From assembly GCA_030734395.1 (NCBI GenBank), contig JAUZTG010000017.1:868001-932000 (forward strand): 64,000 nucleotides of DNA, read 5' to 3'. Made by a program: the position numbers and the translations under genes. Below the pieces are notes generated by a model. That model was not told the DNA's origin. It did no database searches and saw only the letters and a list, made by a program, of their open reading frames with translations. The DNA is from Sarocladium kiliense (Eukaryota > Ascomycota > Sordariomycetes > Hypocreales > Sarocladiaceae). Shown here in pieces: positions 46,053-56,423 of this stretch (its first letter is position 1; every line of letters starts with the position of its first letter).

Positions 46053-46062
46053 CGGAATTCCG
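46053..46062. promoter_or_regulatory. CGGAATTCCG element (PrpD side)
   Basis: Third exact copy of the palindrome, about 225 bp upstream of the first plausible PrpD ATG (46288). Confidence 0.6.
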
Positions 46063-46287
46063 AACTACTGTGCTGCGTTCGCCTTTATTGGTAAAGTTCG
46101 ACACTAAGGATATCAACCATGTCAGCAACTCAATAAGCGCTTCCTTTGGAGAACCTGCAGAAACGGCCATTTGCAACGACTAGAATTGGACATCTATGGA
46201 GAGTTCCTAATATACAGATATTGTGAGTTTGTCGCAATAGCAGCGGCCACGAGATTCTTCTGTATTCGCTTACGACCTCAACTTCAG

Positions 46288-47767
46288 CATGGATCAATCA
46301 GGTATTCAGGCTCCAAGCCCACACCGTACTGCTATCCCAATGGGTGTCAAAGCTTGAGCTAGACGACATCCCCGACCAAGTACGCACCCGGGCGAAGTAC
46401 CTCATCCTTGATGGACTGGCATGTGGATTTGTTGGGGCACATCTTCCCTGGTCCGAGACAGCAGTTCAGTCGATGCTCAATCTAGAGCCAACACAGGGTA
46501 ACGCATCCCTCATCGGTTGGGGAGGGCGAAAAGTGACTGCCCTCACCGCAGCACTTCTGAATGGAACCTTCATTCAGGGATTTGAGCTGGACGACTGGCA
46601 TAGCGAGGCTCCGCTGCACTCAAACAGCATCATCCTGCCAGCTCTGCTCGCTGCCACTCAACAAGCCAATGCACACGCATCTCACTCCACAACCTCAGGC
46701 AGAGGGTTTTTACTTGCTGCCATCACCGGCTACGAGACTGGGCCACGCGTGGGTCGTGCACTCTGGGGTACGCATGTTCTTTCGTCAGGTTGGCACGCTG
46801 GAGCAGTCTTTGGACCTGCTGCCGCTGCCGCCAGTGTGAGCAAGCTTTACGGGCTCGACGCAGGGGCGGTGGAGGATGCCTTTGGCATTGCATACACTCA
46901 GGCTTGCGGTCTCATGTCTGCACAGTTCGAGAGCGACGTCAAGCGCATGCATCATGGGTTTGCAGCACGGAATGGTCTGCTGGCCGCCGTCTTGGCACAA
47001 GCTGGTTACGTGGGGATCAAGCAAGTCTTTGAGCGAGAATATGGCGGCTTCCTGAAACAATTCAGCTCTGGGAATGGGAAGAAGCCACAGTATCGACTAG
47101 ATGAGCTGACGAGTGAGCTGGGAAGCGAGTGGCAGACGGAGGGTATTCGGATCAAACCGTACGCAGCCATGGCAGGTACACATCCCAGCATTGACTGTAT
47201 CCGGCATCTCCAGGAACAACATCCTGATAGAATGAAGAGGTTCAACGAGATCAAGAAGATTGACATCCTACTTGGCGAAGCGGCTTTCCATCATGGCGGC
47301 TGGAAAGCTACGAGGCCTCTCACGGCGACCGGTGCGCAGATGAGTAACTCATTCACTGTCGCGACACAAATTGTTCATGGACAAGTCTTAACGTCGGAAT
47401 TTACGCCGGAGATGCTCAAGCGAGATGATGTCTGGAGACTCGTCAATGTCACCGACTGTAAGATGCACATCTTTGATGGTGATCCAATTGGTTGTCAGGA
47501 AGTGAAGATCGAATTTGAAGACGGACGACTCTGCACCATGGTGTATCGAATGCCTTTGGGGTGGATCCGCCTTTGTCCAACGAAGACATTGTGGAAAAGT
47601 GGAGGAAATTGACGAAGAACGTTATTCCAAGCCAAGTGGCTAGACAGGTTGAGGAGATAGTGTTGTCCCTAGAGGAGCAGGGCGATGTTGCGATTCTTTG
47701 TGAGCTTCTTAGCCAGTCATCGAAGAATTCGCTTACGTTGAGCTCTGGGGATCTAGGGAGTCGATGA
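46288..47767 (+). CDS. MmgE/PrpD-family dehydratase, frameshifted near the 3' end
   Basis: A member of the MmgE/PrpD family (2-methylcitrate dehydratase, cis-aconitate decarboxylase and relatives). The main frame runs from about 46300 to 47552: QWVSKLELDDIPDQVRTRAK, then LDGLACGFVGAHLPW, GFELDDWH, VFGPAAAAASVS, THPSIDC and VKIEFEDGR. The conserved end (GVDPPLSNEDIVEKWRKLT, to 47767) is in the next frame. The switch falls on a run of four G at 47558-47561; one more G would restore the usual Pro-x-Gly-Val-Asp-Pro-Pro junction. The N-terminus is unresolved: the ATG at 46288 is out of frame with the family block and no clean intron was found. It is either a sequencing error or an early pseudogene. 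It shares elements and strand divergence with the MFS gene. Confidence 0.75.
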
Positions 47768-48213
47768 TCAGACAAAAGCCCTGCTGCGATGAAGCAGTTA
47801 TCAGGGGTTCATGGCAGCAGTCTGTCAGCTCATCATCATACGCTTGGACTTCGGCTTCGAAGTGGCAGTACTTCATCAAGTAGTCGAGGAGGAAAGGGGG
47901 ACGGCAGTGCTTCTTTTCCTGTGTCATGGATCTTCCTTTCAGTTCTTGATGAATGTCTGAGTGCAATTGTCACACAGGCCAAGCTTAGTGTGGTTGGAAC
48001 TTGCCTCTTACAAGGCATGAACCTTGAGAAGTGAAATGAATGTGCAATATTTGGTAATGTTAGAGCATAAATTCGAAAACGGTCTCACTTGCGTCATGGG
48101 CGTACAGTGGATGGGCATGAATTATCTTGACCTCGAGGCAAAGTCATAGGTCGGAAGGCCGAAGCCATCGACTCTGCCCATCCTTGTGACAATTCTATCT
48201 GCTATCTAAGATA
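47768..48213. other. convergent 3' intergenic region, PrpD / permease
   Basis: About 446 bp of 3' flank. One CGG-N4-CCG (CGGAAGGCCG) at 48152-48161, not in a promoter position. Nothing else seen. Confidence 0.35.
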
Positions 48214-50405
48214 TTACTCCTCTCTTTGATCCTTGGAGTGAATGTCGACGGTGTCAGCATCTAACGTGCGCTGTATCCGCTGACTCGGCAGCCACCTGTC
48301 TGGAGACACAAACCACCAAGTGAGCAACGCCAGGATAGTAGTAGCACCCATGATAACAGGAGCGTAATTGAGTGTCTCTCCTGAAACAGGGAAGACGTAA
48401 GGGGAATACAAGACAGCAACAACCCATCCATTCCAGAAAACAGCAATCACCTGGAATGGCTTACTCAAACGACCAAGGCTCCAAGCTGGTTTCGGAAAGT
48501 TTTTAGGCGTCAAAAATAGCCTTCCCAGACAGATGAGCCCATAGGCAGCTGCAGATGGAACTCCAGCGGCAGATACAAGCGAAGTAAAGGCGACTGCGGA
48601 AGGGAGAATAGTGCAAGTGATGAGAGCTGAGACGCCCCAAACCACTAGGACAGCATTGCGTGGCTGACCAGAAACAACTTGCGAAACCCAGCCTGACCAA
48701 GGCAAGACACCGTCACGGGCAACCGCGAATACAAGTCTTGATGCAGCCAAGACTGCAATCGCGGTGTTCTATGCAACTTGATCAGTCTTGCACCCATCAT
48801 ATAACACCGAAGCTTTTGACTTACAAACCAGAGTGCTAGGACACATATAACGTTCATAACAATGTGCCCGCCTTCGCCGAGAATCGCAGCATACACTGAT
48901 ACGAAAGGTTGTGGGCCACCGTAGGAGAAGAGAGTCTCGGCGTCCGGCTGCTTCCTGTTAATTCCAACAGGTATTTGAGCCAGGTTTGTGTCAAAACTCA
49001 CCACACAGAATAGGAACAGAATGACGACGGCAAAGCCACCCAGACCGCTGACGATAGTGCTCCAGAAGATCCCTCGGGCTGCTGCAATCGGTGCATTTTT
49101 TGTTTCCTCAGCCACGTGACCTGAGGCATCAAAACCGATCAGGATGCCTGCTGTTGCGAGATATGACAAGGCCCAATTCCAGCCAGCTGGAGCACCAGTA
49201 CCGTTGTAGGTTGTCATGAATGCCTCGTGGGTTGTTCGAAAGCCAATCGTTTTGCTGGTAGCGATAGGAAGCCAGATGAGGTTTAGGACAAAGTCAAGAA
49301 TAACAATACCGCTGGAAAGCGAAAAAATCCACTTGAAGTATCGAGCTGATGCCTCGCAAGAAAGAAAGTTAGACAAGACTTCCGATCCAAGGGCTTCTTG
49401 GTGTAAAGTAACTACTCACGCGGAAGTAGGTTCCAAATAGCTGCCAAAGCTAGCATAACTTCAGTGCAGATCCATTGGACTGCTCGGAATTTAACACTTG
49501 ATGCATCCGAGGGAAAGTCAGTGTTGAAAACCACGATTTCCTAGAATAGAGCGCTAGGGTTAGCATGATACTCTCGCTACGGTTGAGGTGCATGGACATT
49601 AGACATACCGAAAGCATATAATTCACTGCGCCTTGTGTATTACCTTTGAGGGCAGATATTAGCAGAGATCCTCTGTTGTTTAAAGCATATGAATCTTACT
49701 GGCGCAAAATGTTGTCCATGCGGTCGTGCTCCACCAGGCAACGACGAAGCCAAAGAGCCGGCCAAATCGTGGGCCACCAGCTTCAGCTGCCCAGAGGTAG
49801 ATCGAGCCAGCCAAGGGTAAAGAGGAGCAGATCTCAGCAATGACGGCTGCAGTGATGAAGGTGAAAACACAAGTTATGATGTAACTCGTCCTATTTGCAG
49901 AATGATCAGAATAAAACATGATTCATGAGACTTCAAGCAGGTGTTGCGCAGCCTCTGTATCTCCACTTACCAGTACGCCAGGTTTCCACCAGCAGCAATA
50001 CCAGTAGAAAAGGTTACGCGGACGCCGCCAATGAAATAGAGAGCAGCTAGACGTGAACGGGATCAGCAAGAAAGTCACACAGAAAGCAGGTTCGTCGCCA
50101 GTAGCTGGCATATAAACGCACCGAAGGTTGTGGCAAAATTGTGAAACTGGTTAAAGCTTCGATGTAAAACCTGCTTCGGGTCAGTTTTATCTCATAAGAC
50201 ATTGAACTTGGGAAGCCATACTGGCTTATATCCTAGTTTTTCCTAGATTGCATTAGCCCTGTCGATTGTATCAGCTCATGTGCAGACTTACGACCACGGC
50301 ATCGTCGGCATTGCTTGCATCGTTGGCAGCTGGTGCGTCGGTGTGAGGATCGCGCAAATCCTTCTCGAGAATGCCTTCCGGCCGTGGAGAGCTCGGCGTA
50401 GCCAT
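48214..50405 (-). CDS. APC-superfamily amino-acid/choline-type permease, nine exons
   Basis: A 560-residue fungal amino-acid/choline permease. Exons: 50405-50292, 50242-50222, 50170-50122, 50046-49971, 49890-49700, 49643-49609, 49540-49420, 49345-48825, 48768-48214. All junctions are GT-AG and in phase. Exon 2 is a 21-base micro-exon (EKLGYKP) that leads into VLHRSFNQFHNFATTF, the family's start of helix 1. Other signatures: GSIYLWAAEAGGPRFGR, LLPPRYFKWIF, AGILIGFDASGHVAEETKNA. Paralogous to the intronless permease at 253 but much more fragmented. It is divergent from the P450. It may import an amine for the cluster or be an unrelated neighbour; its promoter lacks the exact CGGAATTCCG element. 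Confidence 0.87.
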
Positions 50406-50730
50406 TTGAAGAGCGCAAGTCGATGTTAGAGCGTCCTGACCAATGGCGAGTGATGTATAACACTATCCACGGATGCCGAATGCGAGACAGAGACTTGTGC
50501 TTGGCGTCTCAAGGGACGATGAAGGCTACTTAGGTTTTCCGCGATGTAACGTGTATAACCTTAATAGAGATAAAGTCAAGATCCCTCTATCCGTGGGAGA
50601 AATGGGCAAGGTCCCTTGATAAGTAATTCGACATGCACTTGTCTTCAAGAGCGAGACAGGCCAAATTGCGACAGCCGATGTAGGAGCACGAACACCATCG
50701 GTGAGGTGGAGAAACCGATATCCCTGTATT

Positions 50731-50750
50731 TAGTACTCCGTAGTACTCCG
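50731..50750. repeat. tandem duplication of TAGTACTCCG
   Basis: Two perfect 10-bp copies, one helical turn apart, each ending in a CCG half-site, about 325 bp upstream of the permease start. Confidence 0.7.
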
Positions 50751-50872
50751 CTGCTAGCTGACAGCCACTGAAAGCCACTTTCCACTCACTCGGAAATCAC
50801 ACCGAACAGAGATATCGTCAGTTTGATCGATCAGTAGCTGTCAAATTGCGGTTTCCTGACGATTGGTGCCGA

Positions 50873-50896
50873 GCATCCGCGGCTTCCGCGGGATGC
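50873..50896. repeat. hairpin-forming inverted repeat with CGG-CTT-CCG core
   Basis: Arms GCATCCGCGG and CCGCGGGATGC around CTT, nearly perfect (one extra G on the right). Possible zinc-cluster-factor site. Confidence 0.5.
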
Positions 50897-51404
50897 GCGC
50901 GACTTGTCTTGGGAGCGTGATATGCGTGCTTCATAGCACGTCATCCCCCATACACGGCGTGAAGGGCCTAGATCGGATAATTGAGGGGCACCTTAGGACA
51001 AGACAGGGTTTCAGATCTGTATTCGGTGAGATTTCAGTGGTCCTGAAGCACGTCATTCTAGGAGTAATGGCGTACAGGCTATGGATTAGATAAAATAGCT
51101 TCACTTCAGAATGTAGTTCTCGGATATGTGGATTACTTAATATCCTGAATTGATAGTTCAGTTTAGTGCAATAAAGGACTCTAGTTAAGAATTTGCAATT
51201 GTGGTTTGCCGATGTGTCTATTCGGTCGTGAATCCTTTCATAACTACATTCATGTTAGCGAACAGAGTTGTCCAGCACTGCTTTATTCATAAAGGCGGCA
51301 CGGTAATTTCCCTTTTCCCATCTTGAGCAGCATTGATGCTGCCTTATAATTCAGCTCGCTGCCGCACAGAAGGATCCCGGCACCTCCAACCCTTGGCGGC
51401 AGAT

Positions 51405-51412
51405 CTATAAAA
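51405..51412 (+). promoter_or_regulatory. TATAAAAG just upstream of the P450 ATG
   Basis: Only about 8-15 bp from the assigned ATG, unusually close. Either the true leader is very short, transcription uses another site, or this is a chance match. Confidence 0.25.
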
Positions 51413-51419
51413 GCTTGCC

Positions 51420-53475
51420 ATGGCTATTGACATCTCAGTGTGCGTGGCATTCGCGGGAATCTTATTCCTGGCAGCTGCTTTGAATGTTTGTGTGAGAGCT
51501 CCAATTGCCTAATGCGTCAGGAAGTGACTTAGAAGACACAGAATATAGTGCGTGCACGCATATCGCCCCTATGGCAGCTACCTGCACCAACCTTGGGGGC
51601 TCACTTCTCAAGGCTTGCATGGGCCTTCCCACGCGAGTTTCGGGGGACTATCACATTAGATCTGCCGAGACTACACGACCAACTAGGTACGCGCAGCTTC
51701 CTCCCAAAGCTTTCTCGCGACGTTTCACCATCTCATTATGATCAAGGGCCGCTTATACGCATTGCACCGAATGAGGTATCATTTTATTCGCCCGAGATCT
51801 ATGACACTGTCCATAAAGTTGGCAGCAAGTTTAAGAAGGATCCAAGAACCTATGGGGAGTTTGTCCAAGGAGGTCATCCAGCCCTCTTTTCGATCACGTT
51901 CGTCATTACTCTTACTGAGTCAAAACTTCCTTTTACTCAGGCTGACTTAACTGGTAACAACTTCAGTGATCCCGCCGAGCATTCAAGAAGAAGACGAATA
52001 ATGGGGGCGTTGTTCAGCCGCAGTAAGGTACCACAATTGGAGGCTCTTATGGCAGGGCACGTCCAGCGTTTCTTGACGTCCGTCCGTCCATGTGGCCCCT
52101 TGATCAATGTGTCACGGGCGTTCAGGGCTCTTGAAGCAGATATCGTCTGTAAGTCACAACCTAATGAACTCCTGAATAACCAAACCATGTTCTCACATCC
52201 TTATCAAATTCAGCTGATTTCTCATTTGGAACTCCTATTCAAGCAGTCGACGCGTGGGCTGCCGGCTCTGAATTGGCTCTTGTATCAAAGAATGACGAAA
52301 AGGCTACCTGGATGCCCGTTGTAAGAGCTCTCCCAACCTATGCATTCTGATCGAAGTTATGCTAATTGACACACGTATAGCTCACAACTTTTCCTTCAAT
52401 TGTGGAGCTATGGCAGCAATTAGAGCAACTCATTCTCTGTACTACTGGTTTTGAAACGTCACATCATAGAGGGCTTCGACATTTCCAACTTGTACGGCTC
52501 TCAGAAATCTGGCAAACCATTCAAGGTATCTCTGCTAACAACTTGTTCAATGCAGTGGTGCAACGCAGCGCTCGACCTCAATCGCTCAGGAGCTGAATCC
52601 GTTAGTTCTCCGAACTTAATTGACACTCTATCGCGAGCTGGTTTGCCGAACGAAACGGCATTGGCCGAGGCAAGGGAGAACTTGGGGCCAGGAACCGATA
52701 CAACATCAGCGACGCTTGCGCATATACTCTGGGCACTTGCACATAATCCAGACTTCCAGGATGCCCTTTATAATGACCTCGCTAGTGCTGGGTTTCCAAC
52801 CGACATGGCGACTCTGGAATCTGTCACGCTTCTCCAAGCATGCGTCAAAGAGGGCATCCGCTGGGCCGGAGCAGCAGCAGCAATGCTGCCTCGCGTCGTT
52901 CCACCAGGCGGGATTACGTTAGAGGGGACATATATCCCTGCAAGCGTGAGTCCCTATTCTCTTCTTTGTTATAACGTCTAATAGGAATCTGCGTCGACGT
53001 AAGACCTTCTGAGACTAACCCGTGAATATTGCTAGACGGTGATGACCTCTTCCCCAATCTGGTACCTTCACGACAAGGACGCGTTCCCAGAGCCCAAGAA
53101 TTTCGATCCTTACAGATGGTTAACAAGCGATGGCCGACAATTGAGCCAAAATAGTCTTCGTGACAGATTCTACATCCCTTTCTCCGTCGGAGCAAACATT
53201 TGCCTCGGCTCGCAGTAAGTAATCCTTAAGAGTTTCCATCCTCAAAATGAGTGATTCTTAACTCTCTTGGGTTATATAGCTTTGCATATCTCGAGCTGTA
53301 TATTACCATATCTCAAGTTCTCCGAGATTACCGATTATCATCAGGTGGTGGTTTACGGATTTCCTCTGCAAGTCCGGACCAACCGTGGACTCCAGTGACT
53401 CTGCCAAATAGGAAAGAATGGGTTGCAGCAGTTCCGTTGGAGGACCTTTTGATCTATTTCGAAGAGAGGGACTGA
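51420..53475 (+). CDS. cytochrome P450 monooxygenase
   Basis: A 510-residue membrane-anchored P450. Exons: 51420-51491, 51542-51686, 51747-51897, 51967-52148, 52214-52320, 52381-52491, 52556-52945, 53036-53214, 53280-53475. An N-terminal anchor (VAFAGILFLAAAL) precedes LPAPTLGAHF. The I-helix reads GPGTDTTSA, the ExxR motif is KEGIRW, the meander region is PEPKNFDPYRW, and the heme loop is FSVGANICLGSQ with the Cys ligand. An apparent frame change near 52490 disappears with a 64-bp intron (52492-52555) that has a CTAAC branch, so the gene is intact. In its place next to the permease and the lyase/PrpD cluster it could hydroxylate the pathway substrate, but this is unproven. Substrate unknown. 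Confidence 0.85.
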
Positions 53476-53663
53476 TTACTCGAAAGCACGCCGTAGGTTG
53501 GTATCATGGCCAGGTAGCTGGATAGATGGCAGGTGGTGTGTTACCTAAGTATCTTGAGTACTGGGATGTTGACTGCCTTACTCTCAGACTCATGATCCCT
53601 TTGCCAGATCACATGTGAACTCGATATGCATATTTGTCTCCCGTCTTTCCTACCTTGAAGTTA

Positions 53664-55466
53664 TCATCTCTCTGACGTGCTAGGCCTTCGCGATGTGGTA
53701 GGTGTCTCGTCCAGGAACCGAATAGCACGACTTGGTAGGATCGGTGATGGGGACCGTTCATCCACCATTACCTTACCGCTAAGCCTCTGTACGGCAGGAG
53801 GCTGTACCAACGGAGGTGTCCGAGAACGGGCAGCGCCACTTGCGGACTGAATCTGAGATTCCGCGTCGCTCGTTAAATGCCTCTGCGCATTCCGAGCCTT
53901 GCCCCGGCCGAAATGATCTTGGACTCGGCCGCGGACCCGGGCCACGGGATGACTTGGGTCGCTCTCGTCGCCGCTCATCATAGACAAGCTACGACTGAAG
54001 CTACGGGGGGCATAGTAGCCGAGTTTACCAAGGGGAATACTCAGGCCATGGACCACCTGAGACAGCGGTTAATATGGCGCTGGTGCAACAACGGACCTAG
54101 GCTCCTGAACTTACAATACTGCAGACGGCCAAGAACCATACAACAACGCGAACAACCTCTTCGAGCTGAGTGAGATCTGGGCTAGGTCCCGTATCCTCGA
54201 CGAGTTCCTCAATGAACTCAAGAGTGATGAAGAGATAGAAAATGGCCGAGACCCCGATAGGGCCAAAGAAGCCAACAAAAATAGCTTGCCTTGACTTTTC
54301 TATTTGAGGGATCCAGCGATGGATTGCAAAGACAAATGGAAGCCGCCGAAGCACCAAAACCAAAATGCCGAGTGCAATCAAGCGGTAGATCGGGATCACC
54401 CCGTTTTCCAGGAACGAGTGCCACGGAATGACAGCCCCGTACCACATGAAGATGGTCACGTTAAGTATCATATCAATCGTCGGCTGGAAAGAGTCATCCT
54501 CGGTCTCTTGGCGGAACCAGTCGTCCCATGTGAAGGCGTTTCCGGCGATAAAGCAGGCCAAGACGTCGTCGCTACCAATCATGCCGCAGGTGCCCACGAT
54601 GAAGAGAGCCAAAGATATCGCAAAAACGAGAAAACTCTCCCGATCGACAAAGTTATGATCCTCGGCCCACCGCAGCAGGGTCTTGGCCAGGAGCCCGACA
54701 ACAGCGCCGTAGAGGACGCTCAGGAGAATGGTGTAGCCCCAAGTCTCGCCAAACCACTGACCAATGGCTACCCCGGCGCCGTGGGCACCGCCATATTCAC
54801 CATGTGGGCCGACGTATTTGATAAGATACAGGGCGAAGAACAGAAATGGATAGCCTAGCCCGTCGTTGGCGCCAGATTCGCTGATAATGAGATCCTGAAG
54901 GTCCTTGGGGATGTTGTGGTCGGCGAACCTGCCCTTGACAATGACGTTGGACAGGACCGGGTCCGTGGGCGTCACGCACGCGCCGACGGCCAGAGCGTGT
55001 AAGAATGGCAGGCGAGGAACCATGGCCCAGATCAAAAGACTTGTCGCGAGCCACATGCAAGTCATGATGGGTCCGACGAGCAGGGCCATGGGCTTCCAAT
55101 TAGTGCTGAGGTACTTGCTCGGCAGCTGGACGCCGGCGAGCACGAGCTGGACACCCAGGACGAGACGCGAGAAGGCCAGGGTGACGGCCTCGACATTCTC
55201 CTCCGATCCTGCATATTCCAGTGGTCTGATGAGGTTGGTTGCCCGGGGAGAGAAGGTCACGCCAGCGAGAAGACTGAGAACTGCGGGGAGAAGAGCATCT
55301 GTCAGTCACTCGCCTAGATTTTGCGACATAAAGTGAAGGAGAACTCACGAGCCTCAGAGAGATAGAAGGTCTCCTTCAAGAGAAACGACACGAGGCCGAA
55401 GAGCGAGATCCAGCCGCCAAGCAAGCTCACGATAATGTTGAAGTTGGTGAGCGCAAGAGTAGGCAT
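53664..55466 (-). CDS. Na+/H+ antiporter, fungal NHA1/Sod2 type
   Basis: A 558-residue plasma-membrane cation/proton antiporter for Na+ or K+ and pH homeostasis. Exons: 55466-55349, 55280-54115, 54056-53664; introns 68 and 58 bp. It opens with PTLALTNFNIIVSLLGGWI. The ion-binding core is ACVTPTDPVLSN (the TP-x-D-P motif) and LIISESGANDGLGYPF (the conserved N-D pair). VVHGLSIPLGKLGYY follows the second intron, as in yeast and Schizosaccharomyces homologues. The cytosolic tail is short (about 100 residues, Ser/Arg/Pro-rich) compared with budding-yeast Nha1. Housekeeping. One arm of the inverted repeat (about 55700-55790) lies in its promoter. Confidence 0.92.
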
Positions 55467-56423
55467 GTTCCTTAACCCCTTCCTTGCTGCACCCAAGGTG
55501 CCAACCACCCTTAGACGAAGCAAAAAGGCAGAAAAGATGCCGATCCTAAAGTATAGTTCGCTGTCACTTTTCCCTCGCGGTCGTTTGCGTCGATTGAATC
55601 CCTCGCTAAATCCTAGCCACAAGGCAATAACCAGCGTGGCGCAGCAGCCACAAACGGCGACCTATGCTCTATTGTTCGAGGTTGGTTTTGTATCAAAGAA
55701 GAGGCCGGATTGTCGGATTCAGAAGTGCGTTTTAGTCTGTAAGTCAAGATGTAATGTAGAAGAGCCTTGGCAGCCTTGGCGATCGCGACTTGGCAGAGGT
55801 TTTATTGAACGGAACGGGGAAATATCAAGTGGCGGACCGGGCTTGGTGGCGGGGAGCCATAGAGTTTACTTGACTTTCGGCGATGACTGGAAGATACGCT
55901 CTGACCCGATGTGTAACTTAGCTATCGACGCAGTAATGGTGTCATACTCGGTGGAAAATTTAAAACCCACTGTATCTACTCCGAGATAGAGGTCTCATCG
56001 TGGGTGGACGAGGTCCATGCTTCTGCCACACAGCACTAGTTCTCCCAGGCCCGCGATACTTGATCCCGAGAGGTGTCTTGCCCCACGTGTACCATCTCCG
56101 TATAACCGCCTTCCACTCATTGGCTGTCCCCTGTGCACCAGAACTTGCTTGTTCGGCCCGTGGGGTCGTGACCGCAGCGCCTCTCAGAATACAGCATTTA
56201 TGTGTGGCATGAGGCATACGCGTGAGATACTGTAATGTGATGGTTATGATGAGAAGGTATATATTATTTGATCGTTACCCGAACCGATGTTATATGCAAT
56301 ATCTAAGTCAGCTTGCCGGCACATATTATCGCAAGCACCTCGCTAGGGTAGGAACCTGAATCGAGACCTTGGCTTCACCACATTTATCCTCGCCTCTTCA
56401 TGTAAAAGCTACTTGACAAGGCT
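55467..56423. other. intergenic region containing inverted-repeat arm
   Basis: About 960 bp upstream of the antiporter and downstream of the GH55-like fragment. It contains the left inverted-repeat arm (55695-55787). No gene seen. Confidence 0.4.
55695..55787. repeat. inverted-repeat arm, left copy
   Basis: Positions 55762-55787 are the exact reverse complement of 59151-59176 (26 bp, containing GCGATCGC-type sequence and CCAAGGCTGCC). Similarity continues about 65 bp further leftward with mismatches that are largely C/T and G/A transitions. Confidence 0.75.

Larger units (their letters stand above)
45561..46287. promoter_or_regulatory. divergent promoter, MFS / PrpD
   Basis: About 730 bp between the divergent starts, with CGGAACTCCG at 45757-45766 and CGGAATTCCG at 46053-46062. 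Confidence 0.6.
50406..51419. promoter_or_regulatory. divergent promoter, permease / P450
   Basis: About 1 kb with a perfect tandem pair of the 10-mer TAGTACTCCG (50731-50750), two CGG-N3-CCG pairs (50470-50478 and 50880-50888) and a short hairpin around the second. No exact copy of the CGGAATTCCG element. A TATAAAAG lies at about 51405. Confidence 0.45.

Noticed and set aside
48152..48161. CGGAAGGCCG as a fifth regulon site
   Set aside because: It lies in a convergent 3' region, not a promoter, and the centre differs; CGG-N4-CCG alone is expected about 15 times per 64 kb by chance.
52381..52600. Apparent frameshift in the P450
   Set aside because: A 64-bp GT-AG intron (52492-52555) with a CTAAC branch point restores the frame exactly, so the gene is intact.
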